A DNA stretch of 14,977 nt from contig JAEDLA010000011.1 in the NCBI GenBank assembly GCA_016295545.1, positions 1-14,977 on the forward strand. The letters run 5' to 3'. Below, piece by piece: positions 6,157 to 14,017 of the stretch. A program made the position numbers and the translations under genes. The first letter of the stretch is position 1. Each line of letters starts with the position of its first letter. The DNA comes from Oscillospiraceae bacterium. Its GTDB lineage: Bacteria; Bacillota; Clostridia; Oscillospirales; Ruminococcaceae. The notes beneath the pieces are model-generated. The model did no database searches, was not told the DNA's origin, and worked only from the letters and a program-made list of their open reading frames with translations.

Positions 6157-6510
6157 ATGGCACGTATCAAAGGTGCAATGATGACTCGCAAGAGAAGAAA
6201 TAAAACTCTCAGACTTGCAAAGGGCTACTTCGGTGCTAAGAGCAAGCACTTCAAGATGGCTAAGCAGGCTGTTATGAAGTCCGGCAATTACGCTTACATC
6301 GGCAGAAAGCAGAAGAAGAGAAACTTCAGACAGCTCTGGATCACAAGAATCTCTGCTGCTGCTAAGCTCAATGGTATGAATTATTCAACATTCATGAACG
6401 GCTGCAAGAAGGCTGGCATTACTCTTAACAGAAAAATGCTCTCTGAAATTGCTATAAATGACGCAGCTGGCTTCACAGCTATCGCAGAAAAGGCTAAGGC
6501 TGCTCTTTAA
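6157..6510 (+). CDS. rplT: 50S ribosomal protein L20
   Basis: L20 is needed early in 50S assembly and binds 23S rRNA; in several bacteria it also represses its own operon by binding the mRNA. The 117-residue product has the usual N-terminal extension ([25 protein letters not shown]), the [20 protein letters not shown] block (46-65), and the C-terminal globular part with [24 protein letters not shown]. It has GGAGGT seven bases upstream of the ATG. Last gene of the operon, followed at once by a terminator hairpin. It is the likely effector of the leader at 5181-5329. Confidence 0.97.
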   Translation: MARIKGAMMTRKRRNKTLRLAKGYFGAKSKHFKMAKQAVMKSGNYAYIGRKQKKRNFRQLWITRISAAAKLNGMNYSTFMNGCKKAGITLNRKMLSEIAINDAAGFTAIAEKAKAAL

Positions 6511-6515
6511 TTTTT

Positions 6516-6552
6516 TATAACAAAACACGCTTTAAAAGCGTGTTTTGTTATA
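6516..6552 (+). terminator. Terminator hairpin after rplT
   Basis: A perfect 15-bp stem (6516-6530 with 6538-6552) encloses a 7-base loop six bases after the rplT stop. The GC-rich tip (CACGC/GCGTG) and the T-rich 3' arm (TTTTGTTATATTAT) are terminator-like, though the U-tract is interrupted, so some read-through into the methyltransferase gene 30 bases on is likely. Confidence 0.75.
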
Positions 6553-6581
6553 TTATACTTGTTAAGCTGGAGGGCAATTTT

Positions 6582-7382
6582 TTGAACAACAAAAATATCA
6601 TCACATCTAAGGATAATCCTGTTATAAAGCTGTATCAGAGACTTTCTTCCTCAAAAAAGGACAGACTCCAATACGGCTTGTTTGTGTTGGAGGGACTTCG
6701 CATTGTTGAGGACGCTCTCCGTGACAGCTTCGGTGTGGCAGACCTTATCCTTACTGAAAGTGCCGGCGAAAAATTCGGAGAATCCCTTTTTCAGGCTGAT
6801 TTGAGGAATACAAGAACTATTGTTATTTCAAATGAGCTTGGAAATAAGATCGCTCAGACCACACAGACTCAGGGCGTTTTTGCTGTATGCCGCATACCTC
6901 CTCCGGTAAAGCCGGTGTTCCGGGATAACGGCAGATATATCGTCCTTTTCGGACTGCAGGATCCGGGAAATGTGGGCATGATAATCCGTACTGCCGACGC
7001 ACTCGGTATTGACGGTGTATTTATGTCAGGCAGCTGCGACCTGTACAGCCCGAAGGTCATACGCTCTACAATGGGTTCAGTGTTCAGGACGAATATTTTT
7101 ATCGAAAACGATGCAGATGCACTTTTTGCCATGTTTGCTGAAAATGGCGTGGAAACCTGCGCTTCTGTTATCGACAGCGACGCTCAGAAAATTACAGACT
7201 GCTCCTTTAATGGCAGACAGGCTGTTCTTATCGGAAACGAGGGAAATGGTCTGCCGCCTGAAATTTCTGAACGATGCGGAAAAAGAATCACTATCCCTAT
7301 GTGCGGCAGCATTAATTCTCTTAATGCTGCAATGGCGGCAGGTATTATTATGTGGGAGCTTGCAAAAAATCAGTCCAGATAG
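6582..7382 (+). CDS. TrmH/SpoU-family RNA 2'-O-ribose methyltransferase (RlmB/YsgA-like)
   Basis: This SPOUT enzyme transfers a methyl group from S-adenosylmethionine to a ribose 2'-OH, most likely in 23S rRNA. From the TTG start the protein has 266 residues. The N-terminal substrate-binding domain (ITSKDNPVIKLYQRL, 7-21, and FVLEGLRIVEDAL, 34-46) precedes the knotted catalytic domain with its three motifs: FGLQDPGNVGMIIRTADALG (123-142, with Asn130 and Arg136), VLIGNEGNGLPPEI (215-228), and IPMCGSINSLNAAMAAGIIMWE (238-259). The TTG at 6582 is chosen because GGAGGG lies seven bases before it; a GTG at 6540 would start inside the terminator hairpin. Location next to rplT parallels B. subtilis ysgA. 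The exact nucleotide modified cannot be read from sequence. Confidence 0.92.
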   Translation: MNNKNIITSKDNPVIKLYQRLSSSKKDRLQYGLFVLEGLRIVEDALRDSFGVADLILTESAGEKFGESLFQADLRNTRTIVISNELGNKIAQTTQTQGVFAVCRIPPPVKPVFRDNGRYIVLFGLQDPGNVGMIIRTADALGIDGVFMSGSCDLYSPKVIRSTMGSVFRTNIFIENDADALFAMFAENGVETCASVIDSDAQKITDCSFNGRQAVLIGNEGNGLPPEISERCGKRITIPMCGSINSLNAAMAAGIIMWELAKNQSR

Positions 7383-7478
7383 ACTGTGGTGTGCATCTCC
7401 CTTTATCCGGCAGTGTGTTATCTGCCATAATTTTCCGGTATGCAGAAAGCATCGGTCACTTGAACGGAGGCGTTTACT

Positions 7479-8774
7479 TTGAACCATACAAAATACTGGC
7501 TCTGGCTTACAATGGTCTTTGGCGTTGGCAGCCGCCGTATCTGGGAGGCAATGCGCTTTTTTGAAACTGCCGCTGAGGCGTATAAGGAGCTTTGTTCGGG
7601 TACTCTAAATGCAAGGCTGACTCCCGATGAAATCAGTAATATAAAAAATACCGGACTTGAAAAAGCAGAAGCACTTATCGAAGAATACAGTAAAAAAGGA
7701 ATATGCACGGCAGGCTGTTCTGACAGCGAATATCCGGCAAAACTAAGGCATATATTAAATCCACCGGCAGTTATCTACTACAGGGGCAATATATCCTGCC
7801 TTTCCGGTGCAAGAACTGTTACCGCTGTGGGAGCACGTCAGGCTTCGGACTACAGCATAGGAGCGGCTTCGAGGATATGCGGTGAGCTTGCGGCAAAGGG
7901 CGTTGTCATAGTCAGCGGCTTTGCAGTGGGTATAGACATTACCGCTCACCTTGCAGCGGCTTCAAATAACCGTCCTACCGTATGTGTACTTGGCTGCGGA
8001 GCTGATGTGGACTATCCTAAGGAAAATATCCGTCACAGGGAGCTTATCCTGCAAAACGGCGGAGTATTTATATCGGAGTTTCCTCCCGGAACATCGCCGT
8101 ATCCGGGCAATTTCCCCAAAAGGAACAGAATACTTGCCGCTCTCGGCAATGCTGTTATCGTCTTTGAAGCGGCAATAAAAAGCGGCTCACTTATTACTGC
8201 CGGAATGGCGGCTGAACAGGGCAAGGATGTATTCTGTCTGCCGCCGGCTGATATTTTCAGCGGAAGATTTGCCGGAAATATAGCCTTTTTACGTGACGGA
8301 GCCTATCCGCTTTATTCATCGGCAGACGTTATGGACTGTTTCAGGATAGGCGGTTCAAATGATATGCTTAACCGAAGTGAAATGCTTTCTGATATAAGTA
8401 AATTTGGTGTTGGCGAGCTGAAATATGCTCCGAAAAAAAGGACAAACAGCGGAAAGACAAAAAGTAAACCTGAAAAAACAAATACAGATAAAAAAATTGA
8501 CATAGAAAAGCATACGCCGTCTGTTCCTGACGGCAATGCTCCGGCAGCCGGTGACGCTGAGCCTGTATCACAGAAGCCTGTCCTTGAGGGCTTCAACAGT
8601 ATTCAGGAGAAGATTATTGACCTGCTTAAAGAGGAAAATCAGCTTGTTGACGTGATTTCCGCACGACTTGGAATGAACGCTGATGACGTTATGCTTGAGC
8701 TTATGGAGCTTGAACTTACAGGAGCTGTTGAGTCGCTGCCGGGAAATATTTATAAAATTTCAGACCGACTGTAA
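7479..8774 (+). CDS. dprA: DNA-processing protein DprA
   Basis: DprA binds incoming single-stranded DNA during transformation and loads RecA. The 431-residue protein has an N-terminal helical domain (to ~75), the DprA Rossmann core (~80-290) and a C-terminal winged-helix domain (~370-428, IQEKIIDLLKE through GNIYKISDRL). Core motifs seen are TAVGARQASDYS (115-126), VIVSGFAVGID (143-153), LGCGADVDYPKEN (171-183), ISEFPPGTSPYPGNFPKRNRILA (198-220) and KSGSLITAGMAAEQGK (234-249). Two departures stand out: Val150 replaces the usual Arg or Lys of SGxAR/KGID, and LPPAD replaces the usual VPG. A Lys/Thr/Pro-rich linker (~315-368) joins core and tail. Start is TTG, with GGAGG eight bases upstream. 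It precedes topA, an order also seen in Bacillus. Confidence 0.95.
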   Translation: MNHTKYWLWLTMVFGVGSRRIWEAMRFFETAAEAYKELCSGTLNARLTPDEISNIKNTGLEKAEALIEEYSKKGICTAGCSDSEYPAKLRHILNPPAVIYYRGNISCLSGARTVTAVGARQASDYSIGAASRICGELAAKGVVIVSGFAVGIDITAHLAAASNNRPTVCVLGCGADVDYPKENIRHRELILQNGGVFISEFPPGTSPYPGNFPKRNRILAALGNAVIVFEAAIKSGSLITAGMAAEQGKDVFCLPPADIFSGRFAGNIAFLRDGAYPLYSSADVMDCFRIGGSNDMLNRSEMLSDISKFGVGELKYAPKKRTNSGKTKSKPEKTNTDKKIDIEKHTPSVPDGNAPAAGDAEPVSQKPVLEGFNSIQEKIIDLLKEENQLVDVISARLGMNADDVMLELMELELTGAVESLPGNIYKISDRL

Positions 8775-8802
8775 AAATAAAGATATACAGAGGCGGGGTG
8801 TC

Positions 8803-8848
8803 AGGACACAGAGAAAACCGGTCATTATAATTTGAACTGTACCGGTCA
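8803..8848 (+). promoter_or_regulatory. Candidate topA promoter bracketed by ACCGGTCA direct repeats
   Basis: TATAAT (8826-8831) has AGGACA (8803-8808, four of six consensus bases) 17 bases upstream. The 8-mer ACCGGTCA occurs at 8817-8824 and again at 8841-8848, just before the -10 and just past the expected start site; its ACCGGT core is self-complementary, so the pair can also be read as an inverted repeat. The arrangement resembles a repressor operator. Confidence 0.5.
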
Positions 8849-8851
8849 GCT

Positions 8852-8896
8852 GCGGCAGTTAAGCTTTGCCGCTCTCACTGAACCTGCTTGTTTCAG
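8852..8896 (+). other. Two small hairpins in the topA leader
   Basis: GCGGCA (8852-8857) pairs with TGCCGC (8867-8872) around a 9-base loop, and CTGAA (8878-8882) pairs with TTCAG (8892-8896). Neither is followed by a T-run, so they are not terminators; a role in mRNA stability or regulation is possible. Confidence 0.4.
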
Positions 8897-8926
8897 CGGT
8901 CTTAGTAGTATGAGGTGGAATCAGGA

Positions 8927-11008
8927 ATGTCAGATTTAGTAATAGTTGAGTCGCCTGCAAAGGCCAAAACAATACAGAAGTATCTCGGCACAGGGTATGA
9001 GGTTATCGCTTCAATGGGCCATATCCGGGATTTGCCCAAGTCAAAGCTGGGAGTGGATACGGATAATAACTTTCAGCCCCAGTATATCGACATGAAAGGC
9101 AAGGAGGACGTTATCAAGGATCTGAAAAAACGTGCAAAAAAATGCGGAAAGGTTTACCTCGCAACCGACCCTGACCGTGAGGGAGAGGCTATTTCATGGC
9201 ATATTGCTCAGATGCTCAATCTGGACATGAACGCCAACAATCGTGTTGCTTTTAACGAAATTACAAAAAGCGGCGTGCAGTCCGGCATGAGCAATCCACA
9301 TAAAATTGATGTTGACCTTGTAAACGCTCAGCAGGCAAGAAGAATTCTTGACAGACTTGTGGGCTATAAGCTCAGTCCATTTCTGTGGAAAAAAGTCAAA
9401 CGCGGTCTTTCCGCCGGCAGAGTTCAGTCAGTTGCAGTAAGACTTGTTGTGGACAGGGAAAATGAGATACGCAAATTTGTTCCGAAGGAATACTGGTCAA
9501 TTGACGCTAAATTTACAGCTCCCGGTTCAAGAAAGGTTTTTGAAGCTGCCCTTGTGACCGTTGACGGAAAAAAGCTTGAAATCCCCAATCAGGCAGAGGC
9601 TGACAATCTCCTTGCACGTCTGGAGGGAGCGGAATATACTGTAAAATCAGTAAGAAAACGTGTTACAAAGAAACAGCCTGCACCGCCGTTTATAACCTCC
9701 ACGCTTCAGCAGGAGGCTTCACGTAAGCTGGGATTCAGTGCAAAACGAACCATGAAGGCTGCGCAGGAGCTTTATGAGGGCGTTGACATTGAGGGAATCG
9801 GTGCAGTTGGTCTTATCACCTACATGAGAACCGACAGCCTGAGAATCTCTGATGAAGCAAAGGCTGCCGCTGCTAAATATATCGAGACTGTCTACGGCAA
9901 GGAGTATCTTCCCCCTGAGCCGAGAAGCTTCAAGTCAAAAAGCAATGCTCAGGACGCTCACGAAGCTATCAGACCGTCTATGCCCGATTACTCTCCGGAG
10001 CGTGTAAAGTCCAGTCTCACAAGCGACCAGTTCAAGCTTTATAAGCTTATATGGGAGAGATTTATTGCAAGTCAGATGGCTAACGCTCTGCTTGATACTG
10101 TTTCCGTTGACATTGAAGCCTCCGGCTGCATTTTCAGAGCCTCCGGATATTCAGTGAAGTTTGACGGATTTACTGTTCTTTATGTGGAATCAGCTGATTC
10201 TGCTGAGGAAAACAAGAAAATGCTGCCGCCCCTTGCCGAAAAGGATAAGCTGAAGCTGAAATCTATCGGCGGAAACCAGCACTTCACCCAGCCTCCTGCA
10301 CGCTATACCGAAGCTTCGCTTATTAAGGCACTGGAGGAAAACGGCATAGGCAGACCAAGTACCTACGCTCCTACCATTACGACCATAACCGCCCGTCAGT
10401 ACGTGGAGCATGAGGGTAAACAGCTCAAGCCTACTAATCTCGGGGAAGTTATCACGGAGCTGATGAAAGAGCATTTCAAGAATATAGTTGACGCCCGTTT
10501 TACCGCTAAAATGGAATCAGACCTTGATGAGGTGGAACAGGGCGAAAAGGACTGGGTAGCCGCTCTCCATGAATTTTATGACGACTTCTCAAAAACACTT
10601 GAAAAGGCTGAAACAGCTATGGAGGGCAAGCGTGTAAAGGTTCCGGACGAGGAAACTGACGTTGTCTGCGAGCTTTGCGGCAGAAAAATGGTAATAAAGT
10701 ACAGCAGGTACGGAAAGTTTCTTGCCTGTCCCGGATTTCCGGAATGCAAAAATACCAAGAAAATTGTTACTGAGACTGAGGGCAGCTGTCCTTTGTGCGG
10801 AAAGAAAATGCTGCTGAAAAAGTCCAAAAAGGGCAGAAGCTTCTATGGCTGCGAGGGGTATCCCGACTGCAATTTCATGACATGGAATGTGCCCTCAAAT
10901 GAAAAATGTCCCCAGTGCGGCAGTTCCCTTTTTGTAAAGGGCGGCAAGTCAGGAAAGCTTGTCTGCGAAAAGCCCGACTGCGGATACGAAAGAGAGCTGA
11001 AAAAATGA
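8927..11008 (+). CDS. topA: DNA topoisomerase I (type IA)
   Basis: TopA relaxes negative supercoils by cutting one strand through a 5'-phosphotyrosyl link. From ATG 8927 the protein has 693 residues. The N-terminal Toprim domain has VIVESPAKAKTIQKYL with the catalytic Glu8, and ATDPDREGEAISWHIA with the metal-binding Asp81 and Asp83. The strand-passage domains include AGRVQSVAVRLVVDRE (164-178), and the active-site tyrosine is Tyr299 in LITYMRTDS. Three C-terminal zinc ribbons follow (CELCG...CPGFPEC, CPLCG...CEGYPDC, CPQCG...CEKPDC). ATG 8927 is preferred over the in-frame GTG at 8915, which lies inside the GAGGTGG ribosome site (8912-8918). The stop overlaps the trmFO start (ATGA). Confidence 0.97.
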   Translation: MSDLVIVESPAKAKTIQKYLGTGYEVIASMGHIRDLPKSKLGVDTDNNFQPQYIDMKGKEDVIKDLKKRAKKCGKVYLATDPDREGEAISWHIAQMLNLDMNANNRVAFNEITKSGVQSGMSNPHKIDVDLVNAQQARRILDRLVGYKLSPFLWKKVKRGLSAGRVQSVAVRLVVDRENEIRKFVPKEYWSIDAKFTAPGSRKVFEAALVTVDGKKLEIPNQAEADNLLARLEGAEYTVKSVRKRVTKKQPAPPFITSTLQQEASRKLGFSAKRTMKAAQELYEGVDIEGIGAVGLITYMRTDSLRISDEAKAAAAKYIETVYGKEYLPPEPRSFKSKSNAQDAHEAIRPSMPDYSPERVKSSLTSDQFKLYKLIWERFIASQMANALLDTVSVDIEASGCIFRASGYSVKFDGFTVLYVESADSAEENKKMLPPLAEKDKLKLKSIGGNQHFTQPPARYTEASLIKALEENGIGRPSTYAPTITTITARQYVEHEGKQLKPTNLGEVITELMKEHFKNIVDARFTAKMESDLDEVEQGEKDWVAALHEFYDDFSKTLEKAETAMEGKRVKVPDEETDVVCELCGRKMVIKYSRYGKFLACPGFPECKNTKKIVTETEGSCPLCGKKMLLKKSKKGRSFYGCEGYPDCNFMTWNVPSNEKCPQCGSSLFVKGGKSGKLVCEKPDCGYERELKK

Positions 11009-12333
11009 GCACAGTTGTCAGCGTTATAGGCGCAGGTCTTGCAGGCTGCGAGGCTGCATGGAAACTTGCACAGGAGGGAATCAATGTCAGGCTTTACGAG
11101 ATGAAGCCGGAAAAGTTCTCTCCGGCACACAGCTACAGCGGCTTTGCGGAGCTTGTCTGCTCCAATTCCCTGAAAGCGGCACGGCTTGAATCAGCTGCCG
11201 GTCTGCTTAAATATGAAATGGAGATGCTGGGTTCTGTCACAGTTCCCTGCGCTAAGGAAAATTCTGTTGAAGCAGGAGGTGCTCTTGCTGTTGACAGGGA
11301 GAAATTCTCCGACAGCGTAACTGCTGAGATAAGGAGCAATCCCCTTATCGAAGTGGTTCAGCAGGAGGTGACAGAGCTGCCCGACGGGATAGTCATCATT
11401 GCTACAGGACCTCTTACCTCCGGAGAAATGGCTGAAAGGATAAGGGAGCTTTGCGGCGAGGGACTGAGCTTTTACGACGCTGCTGCTCCTGTTGTGGAGT
11501 TTGACAGCCTTGACATGGACAAGGTTTTCTTCGCTTCACGCTATGATCGTGGTGATGCGGACTATATAAACTGTCCAATGAACAAGGAGGAGTACCTTGC
11601 TTTTTATGAGAGCCTTGTTTCTGCGGAGAGAGTTCAGCTCCGTGACTTTGAAACTCACCCGTTCAGCGTATACGAGGGCTGTATGCCTGTTGAGGTGCTT
11701 GCTTCCCGTGGAGTTGATACCATGCGCTTCGGACCTCTTAAACCTGTGGGGATAACTGATAAGCGCACAGGAAAACGCCCCTATGCAGTAGTCCAGCTTC
11801 GCAGAGAAAATCGTGAGGGTACACTTTTCAATCTTGTGGGATTCCAGACAAACCTGAAATTCGGTGAGCAGAAAAGAGTCTTTTCCATGATTCCGGGACT
11901 GGAAAATGCCGTATTTATGCGTTACGGAGTTATGCACCGCAATACCTTTATAAATAGTCCTGAGCTTCTTAACCCTGATTTTTCCATGAAAAATCGTCCT
12001 GAGATATACTTTGCAGGACAAATTACCGGTGTGGAGGGATATATGGAATCGGCTGCAAGCGGAATCATAGCCGGAATAGCAGCTGCACGGAAAATCAAAG
12101 GACTTGCTCCTCTTGAACTTCCGCCGGAAACTATGACAGGAGCACTCAGCCGTTATATCAGCGACAGCTTTAACAGCGGAAAATTCCAGCCAATGGGTGC
12201 TAATATGGGTATTCTTCCCGATATAGGCAGACGTATCAGGGATAAAAAGGAAAGATATGCCGCCTATTCACAGCGGGCTGTTGAAGCACTCAGACATGAA
12301 ATGGAGAGAATCGGTTATGATAATAATTGTTGA
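11005..12333 (+). CDS. trmFO: Methylenetetrahydrofolate-tRNA (uracil-5-)-methyltransferase TrmFO
   Basis: TrmFO makes ribothymidine at position 54 of tRNA using methylenetetrahydrofolate and FAD. The 442-residue protein begins with the FAD-binding Rossmann motif VIGAGLAGCEAAWKLAQEG (7-25). It contains AHSYSGFAELVCSNSLKA (41-58) with Cys52, and FSVYEGCMPVEVLASRG (220-236) with Cys226; these match the two cysteines known to act in the B. subtilis enzyme. NLVGFQTNLKFGEQ and the C-terminal AGQITGVEGYMESAASGIIAG are also family blocks. The ATG at 11005 overlaps the topA stop as ATGA, implying translational coupling, and its own upstream ribosome site (AAAGAGAG) is modest. Upstream in-frame starts would lie within topA and do not match the family. 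Confidence 0.97.
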   Translation: MSTVVSVIGAGLAGCEAAWKLAQEGINVRLYEMKPEKFSPAHSYSGFAELVCSNSLKAARLESAAGLLKYEMEMLGSVTVPCAKENSVEAGGALAVDREKFSDSVTAEIRSNPLIEVVQQEVTELPDGIVIIATGPLTSGEMAERIRELCGEGLSFYDAAAPVVEFDSLDMDKVFFASRYDRGDADYINCPMNKEEYLAFYESLVSAERVQLRDFETHPFSVYEGCMPVEVLASRGVDTMRFGPLKPVGITDKRTGKRPYAVVQLRRENREGTLFNLVGFQTNLKFGEQKRVFSMIPGLENAVFMRYGVMHRNTFINSPELLNPDFSMKNRPEIYFAGQITGVEGYMESAASGIIAGIAAARKIKGLAPLELPPETMTGALSRYISDSFNSGKFQPMGANMGILPDIGRRIRDKKERYAAYSQRAVEALRHEMERIGYDNNC

Positions 12334-13318
12334 CGCATTCGGAGGAGATAACGCACCGCTGGAGGTCCTTAAAGGCTGTCAGGAGGCAGTCGCTAAGCTG
12401 GGAGTAAATATAATCCTTACCGGCAGCAGTCAGAAGCTCAAGGACTGTGCATCAGCAAACGAAATCAGCCTTGACGGAATGGAAATTGAGCATACTGATG
12501 ATGTTTTTGATATTCATGAAGAGCCTAAGGAGATAATCAAGTCAGGTAAGAATACTTCAATGGCACTGGGACTGAAGCTCCTTGCCGACGGCAGGGGGGA
12601 CGCTTTTGTTTCAGCCGGAAGTACCGGCGCTCTCGTTATGGGAGCAACCTTTATCGTCAAGCGTATCAAAGGCATTAAGCGAATTGCTCCGTCACCTGTT
12701 CTTCCGGCTGATAAGGGCAGCTTTCTCCTTACTGACGCCGGTGCAAATACGGAATGCCGCCCTGAAATGCTTGTGCAGTTTGCTGTAATGGGCAGTGCCT
12801 ACATGGAAAAGGTAATGGGAATAGATAAGCCTAAGGTGGGACTTCTCAACATCGGAGCTGAGGACTCAAAGGGCAGAGAGCTTGAAATTGAAACATATAA
12901 GCTTCTGCAGCAGTCCGGACTTAATTTTATCGGCAATATAGAGGCAAGAGAGCTGCCGAAGGGAGAATGCCACGTTGTTGTTACAGACGGCTTTACAGGA
13001 AATATTGCATTAAAGCTCTATGAGGGAATGGGCTCGTTTTTCAGCAAAAAGATGAAATGGATATTTTCAGGTGCAGGCACGCTGGGAGCACTGTTTTCAC
13101 TGAGCAAGATAAAGCTCCTGAAAAAGCAGATGGACTATAAGGAAGTCGGCGGTTCGGCACTTTTAGGCGTAAAGAAGCCAGTCATCAAGGCGCACGGAAG
13201 CTCCGATGCAAAGGCTTTTTACAATGCTGTCCGGCAGGCTGCAAAATGCGTTGAGGGAAATGTTGCAGGCGAAATTGAAAAATATGTCAGCACTATGGCA
13301 GCAGTCTCAAAGGAGTGA
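12317..13318 (+). CDS. plsX: Phosphate acyltransferase PlsX
   Basis: PlsX converts acyl-ACP to acyl-phosphate, the donor for PlsY, in the first step of membrane phospholipid synthesis. The 333-residue protein shows VDAFGGDNAPLEVLKG (5-20), DAFVSAGSTGALVMGATFIVKR, LTDAGANTECRPEMLVQFA, VGLLNIGAEDSKG, VVTDGFTGNIALK, and GGSALLGVKKPVIKAHGSSDAKAF near the end. The ATG at 12317 has GGAGAG eight bases upstream and overlaps the end of trmFO by 17 bases, so translation is probably coupled. It is followed after six bases by rnc; the acpP or fab genes often found between plsX and rnc in other bacteria are absent here. Confidence 0.97.
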   Translation: MIIIVDAFGGDNAPLEVLKGCQEAVAKLGVNIILTGSSQKLKDCASANEISLDGMEIEHTDDVFDIHEEPKEIIKSGKNTSMALGLKLLADGRGDAFVSAGSTGALVMGATFIVKRIKGIKRIAPSPVLPADKGSFLLTDAGANTECRPEMLVQFAVMGSAYMEKVMGIDKPKVGLLNIGAEDSKGRELEIETYKLLQQSGLNFIGNIEARELPKGECHVVVTDGFTGNIALKLYEGMGSFFSKKMKWIFSGAGTLGALFSLSKIKLLKKQMDYKEVGGSALLGVKKPVIKAHGSSDAKAFYNAVRQAAKCVEGNVAGEIEKYVSTMAAVSKE

Positions 13319-13324
13319 AAAATT

Positions 13325-14017
13325 TTGGAAAGCATCGAAAAATTCGAGAAAATTATTGGTTATACATTTAAAAATAAAAAGCTCATTTATCAGGCATTGT
13401 CTCATTCCTCCTATGCAAACGAACGGAAAATTCCCGGAGGAAGCAACGAGAGACTTGAATTTCTCGGAGACAGCGTTCTGTCTATCGTAGTCTCTGACTA
13501 CCTTTACAGACACCTTACCCATATCGCCGAAGGTGAGCTTACAAAGCTGAGAGCATCTCTTGTGTGTGAGAAGTCGCTTTACGTTTTTGCTCAGAAAATC
13601 AATCTCGGCAATTATCTGATGCTTGGCAGGGGAGAGGAAAATACCGGCGGCAGAGAGCGCCCCTCCATTCTTGCGGACGCTTTTGAAGCCGTGATCGCCG
13701 CAATCTACCTTGACGGCGGACTTGAAGCGGCTTCACGCCATATTCTCCGTTTTCTGCCGGAGGATATACAGCATCAGAAAAAGCCGGCATTCAACGATTT
13801 CAAGACCATTCTGCAGGAGGTCGTTCAGAAAAATCCTGAGGAAAAGGTTGACTATATCCTTGCCGGAGAGGAAGGTCCTGACCACAACAAGCGCTTTGTT
13901 GTAGAGGTATGCCTTAACTCCAATGTTATCGGAAAAGGTAAGGGCAGAAGCAAAAAAGAAGCTGAACAGCTTGCGGCTAAAGAAGCGCTGGAGCTTATGG
14001 GCTATGCGACACAGTAA
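13325..14017 (+). CDS. rnc: Ribonuclease III
   Basis: RNase III cleaves double-stranded RNA, including the rRNA precursor. The 230-residue protein has the signature NERLEFLGDSVL (41-52) with catalytic Glu45 and Asp49, the second catalytic pair Asp118 and Glu121 in ILADAFEAVIAAIYLDGG, and a double-stranded RNA-binding domain (~158-227, DFKTILQEVVQK through KGKGRSKKEAEQLAAKEAL). The start is TTG; the GGAG ribosome site overlaps the end of plsX, nine bases before the TTG. The gene ends overlapping the following radical SAM gene by 14 bases. Confidence 0.97.
   Translation: MESIEKFEKIIGYTFKNKKLIYQALSHSSYANERKIPGGSNERLEFLGDSVLSIVVSDYLYRHLTHIAEGELTKLRASLVCEKSLYVFAQKINLGNYLMLGRGEENTGGRERPSILADAFEAVIAAIYLDGGLEAASRHILRFLPEDIQHQKKPAFNDFKTILQEVVQKNPEEKVDYILAGEEGPDHNKRFVVEVCLNSNVIGKGKGRSKKEAEQLAAKEALELMGYATQ

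Noticed and set aside
7383..7478. Small gene or promoter between the methyltransferase and dprA
   Set aside because: Overlapping open frames here are shadows without ribosome sites, and the CATAAT near 7427 has no usable -35; only a short GGCAG/CTGCC hairpin is seen.
10906..11004. Longer TrmFO starting inside topA
   Set aside because: The extra residues are the topA zinc-ribbon region read in another frame; the FAD motif is correctly placed from ATG 11005.
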